Below are positions 26,846 to 35,725 of a stretch of 64,000 nt of DNA, one piece after another. The notes under the pieces were generated by a model. It made no database searches. It saw nothing but the letters and a program-made list of their open reading frames with translations, and was not told where the DNA came from. How positions within the stretch are numbered: position 1 is the stretch's first letter; each line of letters begins with the position of its first letter. A program made the translations under genes and the position numbers. Source of the stretch: Marinilactibacillus sp036039175. Lineage in GTDB: Bacteria > Bacillota > Bacilli > Lactobacillales > Carnobacteriaceae_A. The stretch is from contig NZ_JAYXKP010000009.1 in NCBI RefSeq assembly GCF_036039175.1, forward strand, positions 15,330-79,329, in the 5' to 3' direction.

Positions 26846-27913
26846 GATAATCAAACATTTGAACGAATAAAGAAAGTTACCGAATTACAAGGAACAAGTG
26901 GATTTGAACATTCTGTTAGACAATATATGAGAGAAGAAATGACCCCACTAGTTGATAAAGTAGAAGTAGATGGTCTCGGAGGAATATTTGGAATAAAAGA
27001 GTCTGCTCAGGAAAAGGCTCCAAAATTGATGGTAGCTGCTCATATGGATGAAGTTGGGTTCATGATTGCTTCTATTACTGAAAAAGGTTTATTTAAAGTT
27101 GTTCCATTAGGAGGCTGGAATCCTTATGTTGTTTCCGCGCAACGATTTACGTTGCAGACAAGTAAAGGAGACTATCCAGTAGTATCTTCTTCAGTGCCAC
27201 CGCATTTGCTAAAAGGCAAAAGTTCAGGAGCCGTTAGTGTTGAAGATATTCTTTTTGATGCAGGATTTGATTCAAAAGAAGAAGCACTTGCCTATGGTGT
27301 TAGACCTGGGGATGCTGTTGTGCCTCAAGTCGAAACCATTAAAATGGCGAATGGAAAAACGATTCTTGGAAAAGCTTGGGATAATCGCTATGGTGTTGCA
27401 GTAGTATTAGACGCTTTAAAAGCAGTGGAAAACGAATCGTTACCAAATACACTGATTGCTGGAGCGAATGTTCAAGAAGAAGTTGGTTTGAGAGGTACAA
27501 AAGGTGCTGTGACAAAATTTGATCCAGATGTCTTTATTGCAGTAGATTGTTCTCCTGCAAACGATATTACTGGTGGTCCGGACGCTTTTGGAAAACTAGG
27601 AGAAGGATTCTTGATGAGAATTCAAGATCCAGGTATGATTCTTTCGAAGGAAATGCGTGATTTCTTACTCGATACAGCTGAAACGAACAATATTCCGTAT
27701 CAGTACTTTATCTCTAAAGGTGGTACTGACGCTGGAGCTGCTCATCAGATGAATCACGGAATACCGAGTGCTGTTATAGGTGTTTGTGCAAGATATATTC
27801 ATACGCATCAGACTTTGTTTAATATCACCGACTTTGAAGCAGCAAAAGAAATGGTTATTCAGATTATGCGTACGCTGGACCAGTCGACTTTAGATACATT
27901 AAAAGTACGTTAA
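26843..27913 (+). CDS. ytoP: M42-family metallo-aminopeptidase (PepA/YtoP-like)
   Basis: A di-metal glutamyl/general aminopeptidase of the M42 family, cytoplasmic and usually a dodecamer. Metal ligands and catalytic residues are in VAAHMDEVGFM (His67), GKAWDNRYG (bridging Asp), NVQEEVGLRG (catalytic and metal Glu), AVDCSPAND and RYIHTHQTLF. Length is 356 residues, typical. It lies before ytpR as in Bacillus, though the thioredoxin-like ytpP normally between them is missing here. Its translation signal is unusual (see the site at 26811). Confidence 0.92.
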   Translation: MDNQTFERIKKVTELQGTSGFEHSVRQYMREEMTPLVDKVEVDGLGGIFGIKESAQEKAPKLMVAAHMDEVGFMIASITEKGLFKVVPLGGWNPYVVSAQRFTLQTSKGDYPVVSSSVPPHLLKGKSSGAVSVEDILFDAGFDSKEEALAYGVRPGDAVVPQVETIKMANGKTILGKAWDNRYGVAVVLDALKAVENESLPNTLIAGANVQEEVGLRGTKGAVTKFDPDVFIAVDCSPANDITGGPDAFGKLGEGFLMRIQDPGMILSKEMRDFLLDTAETNNIPYQYFISKGGTDAGAAHQMNHGIPSAVIGVCARYIHTHQTLFNITDFEAAKEMVIQIMRTLDQSTLDTLKVR

Positions 27914-27944
27914 TATAAAAAAGAGCGTTAAAGAGGAGCAAAAT

Positions 27945-28556
27945 ATGTTAATTACGAGTTACAATAATAAAGGTTTAAATGACATTTTAATGGTTCAATT
28001 GTCAAAATCTACCTTAGATAATCAAATAGCTGAACGTAAAGGAAATGTCACGAAAATTGTATCAACGGATCAAGGAGAAACGGTTGGATTTAATTTCTTT
28101 GAACTATCAGAATTATTTAGTATAGACACGAACGGACCAGTAACCTTATTAAGTGAGCAAGTATCTATCCTTAACAAGCAAATCAAACAAAACGGTTGGG
28201 AAGATGAACTAGTTGCCGATACTTCACCAAAATTTGTAGTGGGTTATGTGAAAGAGTGTGTACCTATGGAAGACTCTGACCACTTGAATATCACACAAAC
28301 TGAAATCGATCATGGAGAAATTGTTCAAATCGTATGTGGAGCATCAAACATCGAACAAGGTCAGAAAGTTGTCGTAGCAAAACCGGGTGCTGTTATGCCG
28401 GACGGACTAGTGATATGGCCTGGAGAACTAAGAGGAACTAAAAGTAGTGGTATGATTTGTTCAGCAAAAGAGTTAGGTCTAGAGCAAACAAGTAAAGGAA
28501 TAGTAGTACTAGAAGATACGGAAGAAACTGGACGTACATTTGAGCTAACTAAATAG
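27945..28556 (+). CDS. ytpR: YtpR-type tRNA-binding domain protein
   Basis: A 203-residue protein with an N-terminal DUF4479-like domain (about 1-90) and a C-terminal EMAP/tRNA-binding OB-fold (about 95-203). The latter shows FVVGYVKECVPMEDSDHLNI, IVCGASNIEQGQKVVVA, GAVMPDGLVI and LRGTKSSGMICSAKELGL. This fold is the same as the tRNA-binding domain of PheT, but it stands alone. Its cellular role is not well defined. The start follows AAGAGGAG. Confidence 0.92.
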   Translation: MLITSYNNKGLNDILMVQLSKSTLDNQIAERKGNVTKIVSTDQGETVGFNFFELSELFSIDTNGPVTLLSEQVSILNKQIKQNGWEDELVADTSPKFVVGYVKECVPMEDSDHLNITQTEIDHGEIVQIVCGASNIEQGQKVVVAKPGAVMPDGLVIWPGELRGTKSSGMICSAKELGLEQTSKGIVVLEDTEETGRTFELTK

Positions 28557-28603
28557 TGTATTCTAGTTCAGATCATTCATGTAAATAGAGAGGAGGAAGT
28601 GTA

Positions 28604-29269
28604 GTGGTAGAATATGATGGACCGAGTTTTTTCAAGCATGTCAAACATCAATCAACGCTCGAATCGACTAAGCGATTAAAAGCAAACCTTGAAAAAAAGC
28701 AGCCGAAAGAACTGGAATCCAAAGAAAATCTGTTCAGTGAAGAGCATACGCACTCGCTTCCAAATCAGATTCAAAGTAGAGGGGAAGTGGAAAAGGGGTT
28801 CCAGCAATATCTTGAAGAAACAACAACAACAACTGGTTCACCTAATCGATCAAAGCATTATATCGAGCCACCTTTTGAGGTGAGTAAAGTACCTTCGCCT
28901 ATATATGGATTTAAAAAACCAATCAAAAAAGAACGGGACAATTGGAATTATGAGCAATTAAAAGAAACCTTGAAAAAGACTTCAAATGAATTCTTGCTTT
29001 TTGAAGAATTCGAGACGGCTGAATTGATAGCTGGTTGGAATACCAAAGAGCAGTCGAATCAAGCCGAAGCGACTATACAAGAATCAATTGAAGCAATTGA
29101 TATAGTTAATAGAGAGAAAATTGAACCGTCTAAAAAGGAAAACAAACAAGATGACAAGAAAAGAATGAGATTACACCGATCTTTAATGAATATCATTCAA
29201 GAAGAACAGTTAGGCGCCAACAAGACAAAAAGAGAGATACCAGGACTTTTTTCTGACAAAAATGAATGA
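28604..29269 (+). CDS. SftA N-terminal-like protein lacking the FtsK translocase domain
   Basis: A 221-residue hydrophilic, highly charged protein without membrane segments or enzyme motifs. Residues 88-106 (IEPPFEVSKVPSPIYGFKKP) resemble the VPSP(I/V)YGF motif that I recall in the N-terminal linker of SftA, the soluble FtsK-type DNA translocase. The gene lies exactly where sftA lies in Bacillus, between ytpR and murC. The ~500-residue motor (Walker A, Walker B, gamma domain) is missing, and a TGA ends the gene cleanly. The GTG start follows GAGGAGGAA. It may be a reduced SftA or an adaptor derived from it; both are inference. Confidence 0.6.
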   Translation: MVEYDGPSFFKHVKHQSTLESTKRLKANLEKKQPKELESKENLFSEEHTHSLPNQIQSRGEVEKGFQQYLEETTTTTGSPNRSKHYIEPPFEVSKVPSPIYGFKKPIKKERDNWNYEQLKETLKKTSNEFLLFEEFETAELIAGWNTKEQSNQAEATIQESIEAIDIVNREKIEPSKKENKQDDKKRMRLHRSLMNIIQEEQLGANKTKREIPGLFSDKNE

Positions 29270-29411
29270 AGTCTCATTTGATTAGAATGATTGATACTAG
29301 ATTTTTTCAGCGATTTGCATTATAGTATAAAATCGTTATGTCTTATCTTTATTTGTATTAAGACAAAGACTATATAATCAATTATATAGCAGAAATTTGG
29401 AGGACTTTTCA

Positions 29412-30740
29412 ATGGATCAAACGATGATTTATCATTTTGTCGGCATAAAAGGATCAGGTATGAGTGCATTAGCGTTGATTCTTCATGACAAAGGGTACAC
29501 AGTTCAAGGATCAGATGTTAATAAATACTTTTTTACACAAGAAAATTTAGAAATTGCGCAAATTCCTATTTATGTTTTTGATGAGAATAATATAAAAGAA
29601 AATATGGTTGTAATTGCAGGGAATGCTTTCCCTGACACGCACGAAGAAATTGTGAAAGCAAAAGCGATGGGCTTGAAAGTAGAACGTTATCACGATTTTC
29701 TTGGTGAATTCAGTAATCAGTTCACAAGTGTTGCAATAACTGGTTCACACGGTAAAACAAGTACAACAGGACTATTGGCTCACGTATTAAGTGGTATCGA
29801 AAAAACAAGTTATCTTATTGGTGATGGTACAGGTAGCGGAGTAGAAGATGCAGAATATTTTGTTCTTGAAGCATGCGAGTACCGTAGACATTTCCTAGCC
29901 TATAAGACAGACTATGCATTGATTACAAATATCGATTATGATCATCCAGATTATTATACGAGTGTAGAAGATGTTGAGAATGCTTTTACGAACTTTGCAT
30001 CTCAAATCAAAAAAGCTGTCTTCGCCTGCGGAGATGATGAGCGTCTGCAGAATTTACAAGCATCTGTTCCGGTAGTCTTTTACGGATTTCAGGACCACAA
30101 TGATTTTCAAGCTAAGAATATTGTGAGAACAACTGAAGGATCTTCTTTTGATGTGTATGTAAGAGGAGACTTTTATGGTCAATTCTCGATTCCTTCTTAT
30201 GGGAACCACAATATTCAAAACGCTCTAGGCGTTATTGCTTTCTGTCACTACGAAGGAGTCGATCAGGAAAAAGTTGCTGAAAGACTTAAAACGTTTTCTG
30301 GTGTTAAAAGAAGATTTACTGAAAAACAAGTAATGGATACAGTGATCATTGACGATTATGCACATCATCCAGCTGAGATAAAAGCTACATTGGATGCAGC
30401 ACGCCAAAAATATCCAGATAAAGAAATTGTTGCTGTTTTTCAGCCACATACATTTACTAGAACCGTTGCTTTGCTAAGCGATTTCGGAAAGTCGCTGGAT
30501 TTAGCCGACTATGTCTATTTATGTGAGATATTTACTTCTGCTCGTGAGCAATCAGGTGAGATAACGATCCAAGATTTGCTCAACAAAACAGAAAAAGGCT
30601 TAGCAGTTGTTGGTGAAGAGGATATGTCTCCGTTACTCAAACACAGAGGTTCTGTATTTGTGTTTATGGGTGCAGGCGATGTAGAGAAGTTTGAACATGC
30701 TTTTGAAACCTTATTAAGCCAATCAAAAGCACAGTATTAA
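29412..30740 (+). CDS. murC: UDP-N-acetylmuramate-L-alanine ligase MurC
   Basis: MurC adds L-alanine to UDP-MurNAc, the first amino acid of the peptidoglycan stem. Motifs are FVGIKGSGMSALALIL (UDP-substrate Rossmann domain), ITGSHGKTSTTGLL (ATP P-loop), LEACEYRRHFL, NIDYDHPDYY and DDYAHHPAEI, with VFQPHTFTRT near the C-terminus. I chose the ATG at 29412 behind TTGGAGGA. Length is 442 residues, typical. The gene follows the sftA-like ORF, as in Bacillus. Confidence 0.96.
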   Translation: MDQTMIYHFVGIKGSGMSALALILHDKGYTVQGSDVNKYFFTQENLEIAQIPIYVFDENNIKENMVVIAGNAFPDTHEEIVKAKAMGLKVERYHDFLGEFSNQFTSVAITGSHGKTSTTGLLAHVLSGIEKTSYLIGDGTGSGVEDAEYFVLEACEYRRHFLAYKTDYALITNIDYDHPDYYTSVEDVENAFTNFASQIKKAVFACGDDERLQNLQASVPVVFYGFQDHNDFQAKNIVRTTEGSSFDVYVRGDFYGQFSIPSYGNHNIQNALGVIAFCHYEGVDQEKVAERLKTFSGVKRRFTEKQVMDTVIIDDYAHHPAEIKATLDAARQKYPDKEIVAVFQPHTFTRTVALLSDFGKSLDLADYVYLCEIFTSAREQSGEITIQDLLNKTEKGLAVVGEEDMSPLLKHRGSVFVFMGAGDVEKFEHAFETLLSQSKAQY

Positions 30741-30767
30741 GTCGAATTTTAAACGATCATAATAGCT

Positions 30768-30797
30768 AAAAGATTATCTCCTTTGAGGTAGTCTTTT
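30768..30797 (+). terminator. Intrinsic terminator after murC
   Basis: AAAAGATTATCTC pairs with GAGGTAGTCTTTT through a four-base loop (two G-U pairs), then T residues. Confidence 0.8.
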
Positions 30798-30938
30798 TAT
30801 TTTTGAATCCATTATTTAAACAGTCATTATAGTAAAGCTGAGAGTTTAAGTACGTTCTCTTTTTTGTAGACGCCATTTTTGTTAAAATAGAGTAACGAGA
30901 GTATTAAATGAACTGAGAAAATAGAGGAGTCGAGATGA

Positions 30939-33602
30939 ATGCCTGAACAGAAAAAACTGCTTTTGATTGATGGATATAGTATAGCTTTTCGTGCGTTCTA
31001 TGGATTGCACAGTCAATTAGAACGAATGAAAAATAGAAATGGATTACACACGAATGCCCTTTATGGTATTCATAATATGCTTGAAGTCGTTGTGAACAAA
31101 GAACAACCTACACATGCTCTTGTAGCGTTTGATGCAGGTAAAACGACGTTCCGTCATGAATTTTTTGAAGAGTATAAAGGTGGACGTTCAAAAATGCCGG
31201 CTGAGTTTGCCGAGCAGATTCCCTTTATCAAGGATTTATTATCAGGATTTGGGCTACAATCTTATCAATTGGTTAATTTCGAAGCCGATGATATCATTGG
31301 AACGCTTTCTACTCTAGCAGAAGCAGACGGCTTTGAAGTCGTTATTTTGACTGGGGACCGAGATCTGACTCAATTAGCTTCAGATAAAGTTAGAATCGAT
31401 ATCACTAAAAAAGGGGTTAGTGATATTAAAGAATATACTGCAGATTCGATCATGGAAGAAATGGGCATTACGCCGAATCAGATTATCGACATGAAAGGTC
31501 TCGCAGGGGATGCTTCTGATAATATTCCAGGAGTTTCAAACATTGGAGAAAAGACAGCTTTAAAACTCTTAAAAGAATACAGCACAGTTGAGGGTTTGTA
31601 TGAAAACATTGAAGAGATGAAGAAGTCTAAACGAAAAGAAAATTTGATCAATGAAAAAGAAACAGCACTATTAAGTAAAAAATTGGCAACCATTGATATC
31701 CAAGCACCTATTGAAATTTCTGTAGAGGAATTAAAGTACAGTGGTATGGATATGGAGAAACTCATTTCTTTCTACAAAGAAATGGATTTCCAATCACACT
31801 TGAACAAATTGGATACTTCTGAATATATGGAACAATTAGCAGAAGATGTAGAAGATATTGACTACGAATACGTTAAATCAATCACATCTGACATGTTCAA
31901 ACCAGATATGGCATTGTATATTGAAATGCTTGAAGACAATTACCATCAATCGGAAATTGTCTCAGTAGGTTGGGGTAATGATCAAAAGATATATGTTGTG
32001 GAACCTGCGGACGCTTTCAAATCTCCAGAGTTCAAAAAATGGATTGAATCAGAAGATATTCCTAAAACACTTTATGATACCAAAAGAACCTATGTGGCTC
32101 TAAACAGAAAAGATTTTAACCTTAAAGGAACCGAGTTTGATATTTTATTGGCTTCTTATTTATTGACAGCGGAAGACAGTAGTAGTGGGGACGTAGCGGA
32201 TGTAGCGAGCAAGCATCACTACAATGGACTGTCTCCAGACGAAGTGGTCTACGGAAAAGGGAAGAAAAAGAAAGTACCTGAAAATCTTGAATTGATGAGA
32301 GACCATATCGCGCATAAAATTAATGCTGTCTTCAAATTATCTCACCAGATGAATGAAGAACTGGTCAAAAATGAACAGGAAAATCTTCTCAAGGAGATGG
32401 AAATTCCTCTAGCAATCGTGCTAGCTGAAATGGAAATCCGAGGAATCACCGTAGATGCTCAAAGACTAGAAAAAATGAAAGCTGAATTTGCTGAAACCTT
32501 ACACACGATTGAACAGAGAATTTATAAAGAAGCCGGAGAAGAATTTAATATTAATTCTCCGAAACAACTTGGTGTTATTTTGTTTGATAAAATGGGTTAT
32601 CCTGTTATCAAGAAAACAAAAACTGGGTATTCTACAGCTCAAGATGTACTTGAAAAGCTTCAAGATCAAGCACCCATTGTAGAATTCATTTTACAATACA
32701 GACAAATCGCTAAAATTCAGTCTACTTATATTGAAGGTTTGCTCAGAGTGATTAAACCAGAAACAGGGAAAATCCATACACGTTATCTTCAAACAGTAGC
32801 GAGGACTGGGCGCTTAAGCTCAGTGGATCCTAACCTTCAAAATATTCCTGTTAGACTAGAAGAGGGGCGGAAAATCAGACAAGCTTTCATACCCAGAAAA
32901 GAAGGTTGGAAAATTTTTGCATCCGATTATTCTCAAATCGAATTAAGAGTGCTCGCACATATTTCTAACGACGAACATCTGAAACAAGCCTTTATCGAAG
33001 AACAAGATATTCATACAAGTACGGCGATGCGAGTATTTGATCTTAAAGATCCAAGTGAGGTAACTGCAAATATGAGAAGAGATGCTAAAGCTGTTAACTT
33101 CGGAATTGTCTACGGAATCAGTGATTATGGTCTTTCTCAAAGTTTGAATATCACTCGAAAAGAAGCTCAAGAATACATTGATACGTACTTTAGTCGATTT
33201 CCTGGTGTTAAGACATTTATTGATGATGTCATTCGCGAAGCAAAAGACAAAGGATTCGTTGAAACCTTGTTCCATAGAAGAAGATATTTACCGGATATCA
33301 ATTCTCGAAATTTCAATTTAAGATCATTTGCTGAAAGAACAGCTATGAATACGCCAATTCAAGGTAGTGCCGCAGATATCTTGAAAGTAGCTATGATTAA
33401 TATGGCAGAAAAAGTGAAAGAAAAAGGACTTGAAGCTACGATGCTTTTACAAGTTCACGATGAGGTCATCTTCGAAGCACCTGAAGAAGAGATACCGGTT
33501 CTAGAAGAGCTAGTCAAAGAAGTTATGGAAAATGCAGTAGAACTATCTGTACCGCTCAAAGTTGAAAGCAGCTGGGGTAAGAGCTGGTATGAAGCCAAAT
33601 AA
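30939..33602 (+). CDS. polA: DNA polymerase I
   Basis: PolA removes RNA primers and fills gaps. The 5' nuclease domain (about 1-290) has LLIDGYSIAFRAFYG, FEADDIIGTL, LTGDRDLTQL and GLAGDASDNIPGV. The polymerase domain (about 480-887) has RTGRLSSVDPNLQNIP, motif A DYSQIELR, the O-helix RRDAKAVNFGIVYG and motif C VHDEVIFEAP. The middle exonuclease-like domain lacks the DxE motif (ALYIEMLED where FDTET-like would be), so proofreading is probably absent, as in Bacillus PolA. Length is 887 residues. The ATG at 30939 follows GAGGAG. Confidence 0.97.
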   Translation: MPEQKKLLLIDGYSIAFRAFYGLHSQLERMKNRNGLHTNALYGIHNMLEVVVNKEQPTHALVAFDAGKTTFRHEFFEEYKGGRSKMPAEFAEQIPFIKDLLSGFGLQSYQLVNFEADDIIGTLSTLAEADGFEVVILTGDRDLTQLASDKVRIDITKKGVSDIKEYTADSIMEEMGITPNQIIDMKGLAGDASDNIPGVSNIGEKTALKLLKEYSTVEGLYENIEEMKKSKRKENLINEKETALLSKKLATIDIQAPIEISVEELKYSGMDMEKLISFYKEMDFQSHLNKLDTSEYMEQLAEDVEDIDYEYVKSITSDMFKPDMALYIEMLEDNYHQSEIVSVGWGNDQKIYVVEPADAFKSPEFKKWIESEDIPKTLYDTKRTYVALNRKDFNLKGTEFDILLASYLLTAEDSSSGDVADVASKHHYNGLSPDEVVYGKGKKKKVPENLELMRDHIAHKINAVFKLSHQMNEELVKNEQENLLKEMEIPLAIVLAEMEIRGITVDAQRLEKMKAEFAETLHTIEQRIYKEAGEEFNINSPKQLGVILFDKMGYPVIKKTKTGYSTAQDVLEKLQDQAPIVEFILQYRQIAKIQSTYIEGLLRVIKPETGKIHTRYLQTVARTGRLSSVDPNLQNIPVRLEEGRKIRQAFIPRKEGWKIFASDYSQIELRVLAHISNDEHLKQAFIEEQDIHTSTAMRVFDLKDPSEVTANMRRDAKAVNFGIVYGISDYGLSQSLNITRKEAQEYIDTYFSRFPGVKTFIDDVIREAKDKGFVETLFHRRRYLPDINSRNFNLRSFAERTAMNTPIQGSAADILKVAMINMAEKVKEKGLEATMLLQVHDEVIFEAPEEEIPVLEELVKEVMENAVELSVPLKVESSWGKSWYEAK

Positions 33603-33617
33603 TATAAGAAATCAGCT

Positions 33618-33646
33618 AAGAAGCGAGTTTACTCTCGCTTCTTTAA
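33618..33646 (+). terminator. Hairpin between polA and mutM
   Basis: AAGAAGCGAG pairs perfectly with CTCGCTTCTT through a six-base loop. The T tract is short, so read-through to mutM is possible. Confidence 0.6.
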
Positions 33647-33679
33647 CTATTTTTATAGGAGAATGAAAGGAAGAACCGT

Positions 33680-34522
33680 GTGCCTGAATTACCAGAAGTA
33701 GAAAGTGTTCGGACAGGACTTGAAAAGCTGATCAAAGGATTGAAAATCAAACAAGTGACTGTTTTATGGGATAGAATTATTGCGGAACCGAGTGACATCC
33801 GCCTATTCAAAGAAAAAATTAAAAATCAACGTATTGAATCAATAGGAAGAAGAGGGAAATTTTTATTATTCTTTTTAACAGATTACGTAATGATCTCGCA
33901 TTTGAGGATGGAAGGGAAATACCGAATAGAATCAAGGGATGTTCCAATCTCAAAGCACACCCATGTGATCTTTGAACTAGAAGATGGACGGGAGCTGAGA
34001 TATCTTGATGTTAGGAAATTCGGTAGAATATCATTGATTCCAAGAGACACCGAGCTTGCTCATGCATCAATTGCCAAACTAGGCCCAGAACCAGTAAGAG
34101 AAACTTTAATATTAGAAACATTTAAAACTCAATTGCTTAAAAGAAAAAAAACAATCAAAGCAACACTTTTAGATCAAACGGTTATTGCTGGTATTGGAAA
34201 TATTTATGCAGATGAGATTTTATTTGAAGCAAAAATCTACCCAGCACGTATGGCGAATACGTTAACTGAAATAGAACTTGTAACTCTTTACGAAGCTATC
34301 TTGCTCGTCATGGGTAAGGCAGTGAAGGCAGGTGGGACAACCATACGAACCTATCAGAACGCTTTTGGAGAAACAGGATCTTATCAGTCATTTTTGAACG
34401 TATATGGCAAAAACGGGCAAAATTGCCCACGTTGCGGAACAATTATTGAAAAAACGAAAGTAGCGCAAAGAGGTACTCATTACTGTCCAAATTGTCAGTC
34501 AGAAAGTCAGTTGGTTCGTTAA
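33680..34522 (+). CDS. mutM: Formamidopyrimidine-DNA glycosylase MutM (Fpg)
   Basis: MutM excises 8-oxoguanine and other oxidised purines. The catalytic N-terminus is PELPEVE, with Pro1 exposed after Met removal. The helix-two-turn-helix has LLDQTVIAGIGNIYADEILF. The C-terminal zinc finger has CPRCGTIIEKTKVAQRGTHYCPNC. The start is GTG at 33680 with AAAGGAAG upstream. Length is 280 residues. polA-mutM-coaE is a conserved Lactobacillales order. Confidence 0.96.
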   Translation: MPELPEVESVRTGLEKLIKGLKIKQVTVLWDRIIAEPSDIRLFKEKIKNQRIESIGRRGKFLLFFLTDYVMISHLRMEGKYRIESRDVPISKHTHVIFELEDGRELRYLDVRKFGRISLIPRDTELAHASIAKLGPEPVRETLILETFKTQLLKRKKTIKATLLDQTVIAGIGNIYADEILFEAKIYPARMANTLTEIELVTLYEAILLVMGKAVKAGGTTIRTYQNAFGETGSYQSFLNVYGKNGQNCPRCGTIIEKTKVAQRGTHYCPNCQSESQLVR

Positions 34523-34553
34523 TAAGAGAATAGAGTAAAAAAGGAGGCTGATC

Positions 34554-35159
34554 ATGGCTTATATATTAGGTTTGACAGGAGGCATTGCATCTGGTAAATC
34601 GACTGTCAGTCGATTATTTTTAACACACAACATTCCTGTGGTGGATGCTGACGTCGGGGCTAGAATTGTCATTGAACCAGGAACTGAAGCTTTAAAGAAA
34701 GTGCAAAACCTATTTGGTGAAGAGATTTTACTAGCAAATGGAGAATTGAATCGAAAAAAACTAGGCGACCTTATTTTTAGCGATCACTTAAAAAGAAAAC
34801 AGTTAAATGACTGTCTATCTTATTATATTAGAGAATGGATTCTTTCAGAGAAAGATCGATTGATCAATTCTGGACATGAACTGATTGTATTAGATATTCC
34901 ATTATTATTTGAAGCTGGCTACAATAAAGATGTTGATGAGATTATGGTTGTTGCAGTTGATAAAGAAACGCAACTGAAACGCTTGATGAAACGAAACGAA
35001 CTTAGTCAATCAGAGGCGCTTCAAAGAATCGAGTCTCAGATGGAATTATCAAAGAAAGTAGCCCAAGCAGATTATATTATTTATAACAATGGAACGCTAG
35101 AAGATACAGTGAAACAAGTCGAAGAATGGCTTATAAGTAAAGGGTATTACAGCACTTAA
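34554..35159 (+). CDS. coaE: Dephospho-CoA kinase CoaE
   Basis: CoaE phosphorylates dephospho-CoA in the last step of coenzyme A synthesis. Walker A is GLTGGIASGKSTVS. VVDADVGAR, VLDIPLLFEAGY and the lid region RLMKRNELSQSEALQRIESQM are all typical. Length is 201 residues. It follows mutM by 31 bases with AAAAAGGAGG before the ATG. Confidence 0.95.
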   Translation: MAYILGLTGGIASGKSTVSRLFLTHNIPVVDADVGARIVIEPGTEALKKVQNLFGEEILLANGELNRKKLGDLIFSDHLKRKQLNDCLSYYIREWILSEKDRLINSGHELIVLDIPLLFEAGYNKDVDEIMVVAVDKETQLKRLMKRNELSQSEALQRIESQMELSKKVAQADYIIYNNGTLEDTVKQVEEWLISKGYYST

Positions 35160-35164
35160 AGCTA

Positions 35165-35173
35165 TGGTATACT
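35165..35173 (+). promoter_or_regulatory. Putative extended -10 upstream of nrdR-dnaB-dnaI
   Basis: TGG precedes TATACT, about 50 bases before nrdR. No clear -35. Confidence 0.4.
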
Positions 35174-35221
35174 GAATATAACTGAAAGTACCTTTAGATT
35201 ATAAGAAAAGGACTGATTTCT

Positions 35222-35689
35222 ATGCAATGTCCTCGCTGTCAGCATAATGGAAGTAGAGTAGTCGATAGTAGACCAGCTGATGAAAATAAAGCCACTCGTA
35301 GACGAAGAGAATGCGAAAGTTGTGGATTCAGATTTACGACCTTTGAGCGACTAGAGCAATCACCGATACTCGTTGTGAAAAAAGATAAAACTCGTGAAGA
35401 ATTCAGTCGAGAAAAACTTTTAAGAGGCCTGAGGCGAGCGTTTGAAAAAAGACCCGTCACAGCTGAAGAACAAGAAAAAATTGTAACTCGAGTAGAGTAT
35501 AAAATTAGAGACCGTGGAGATAGCGAAATTGAATCTACCAAGATCGGTGAGTATATTATGCAAGAACTTGCTGAAGTGGATGATGTAGCTTATATAAGGT
35601 TTGCGAGTGTATACAGACAATTTAAAGACATAGAGGTATTTATGAAAGAAATGCAAGAGTTAGCAAAGAAAAGAAAGAATGACAAATAA
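35222..35689 (+). CDS. nrdR: Transcriptional repressor NrdR
   Basis: NrdR represses ribonucleotide reductase genes in response to ATP/dATP. The N-terminal zinc ribbon has CPRC (residues 3-6) and CESCGFRF. The ATP-cone domain follows (VVKKDKTREEFSREKLLRGLRRAFEKRPV), ending near VAYIRFASVYRQFKD. Length is 155 residues, standard. It lies just upstream of dnaB-dnaI, as in most Bacillota, tying nucleotide supply to replication start. Confidence 0.96.
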   Translation: MQCPRCQHNGSRVVDSRPADENKATRRRRECESCGFRFTTFERLEQSPILVVKKDKTREEFSREKLLRGLRRAFEKRPVTAEEQEKIVTRVEYKIRDRGDSEIESTKIGEYIMQELAEVDDVAYIRFASVYRQFKDIEVFMKEMQELAKKRKNDK

Positions 35690-35725
35690 TGTTTAGGATA
35701 GATAAATGAAAGGAGAGAGTGCACA

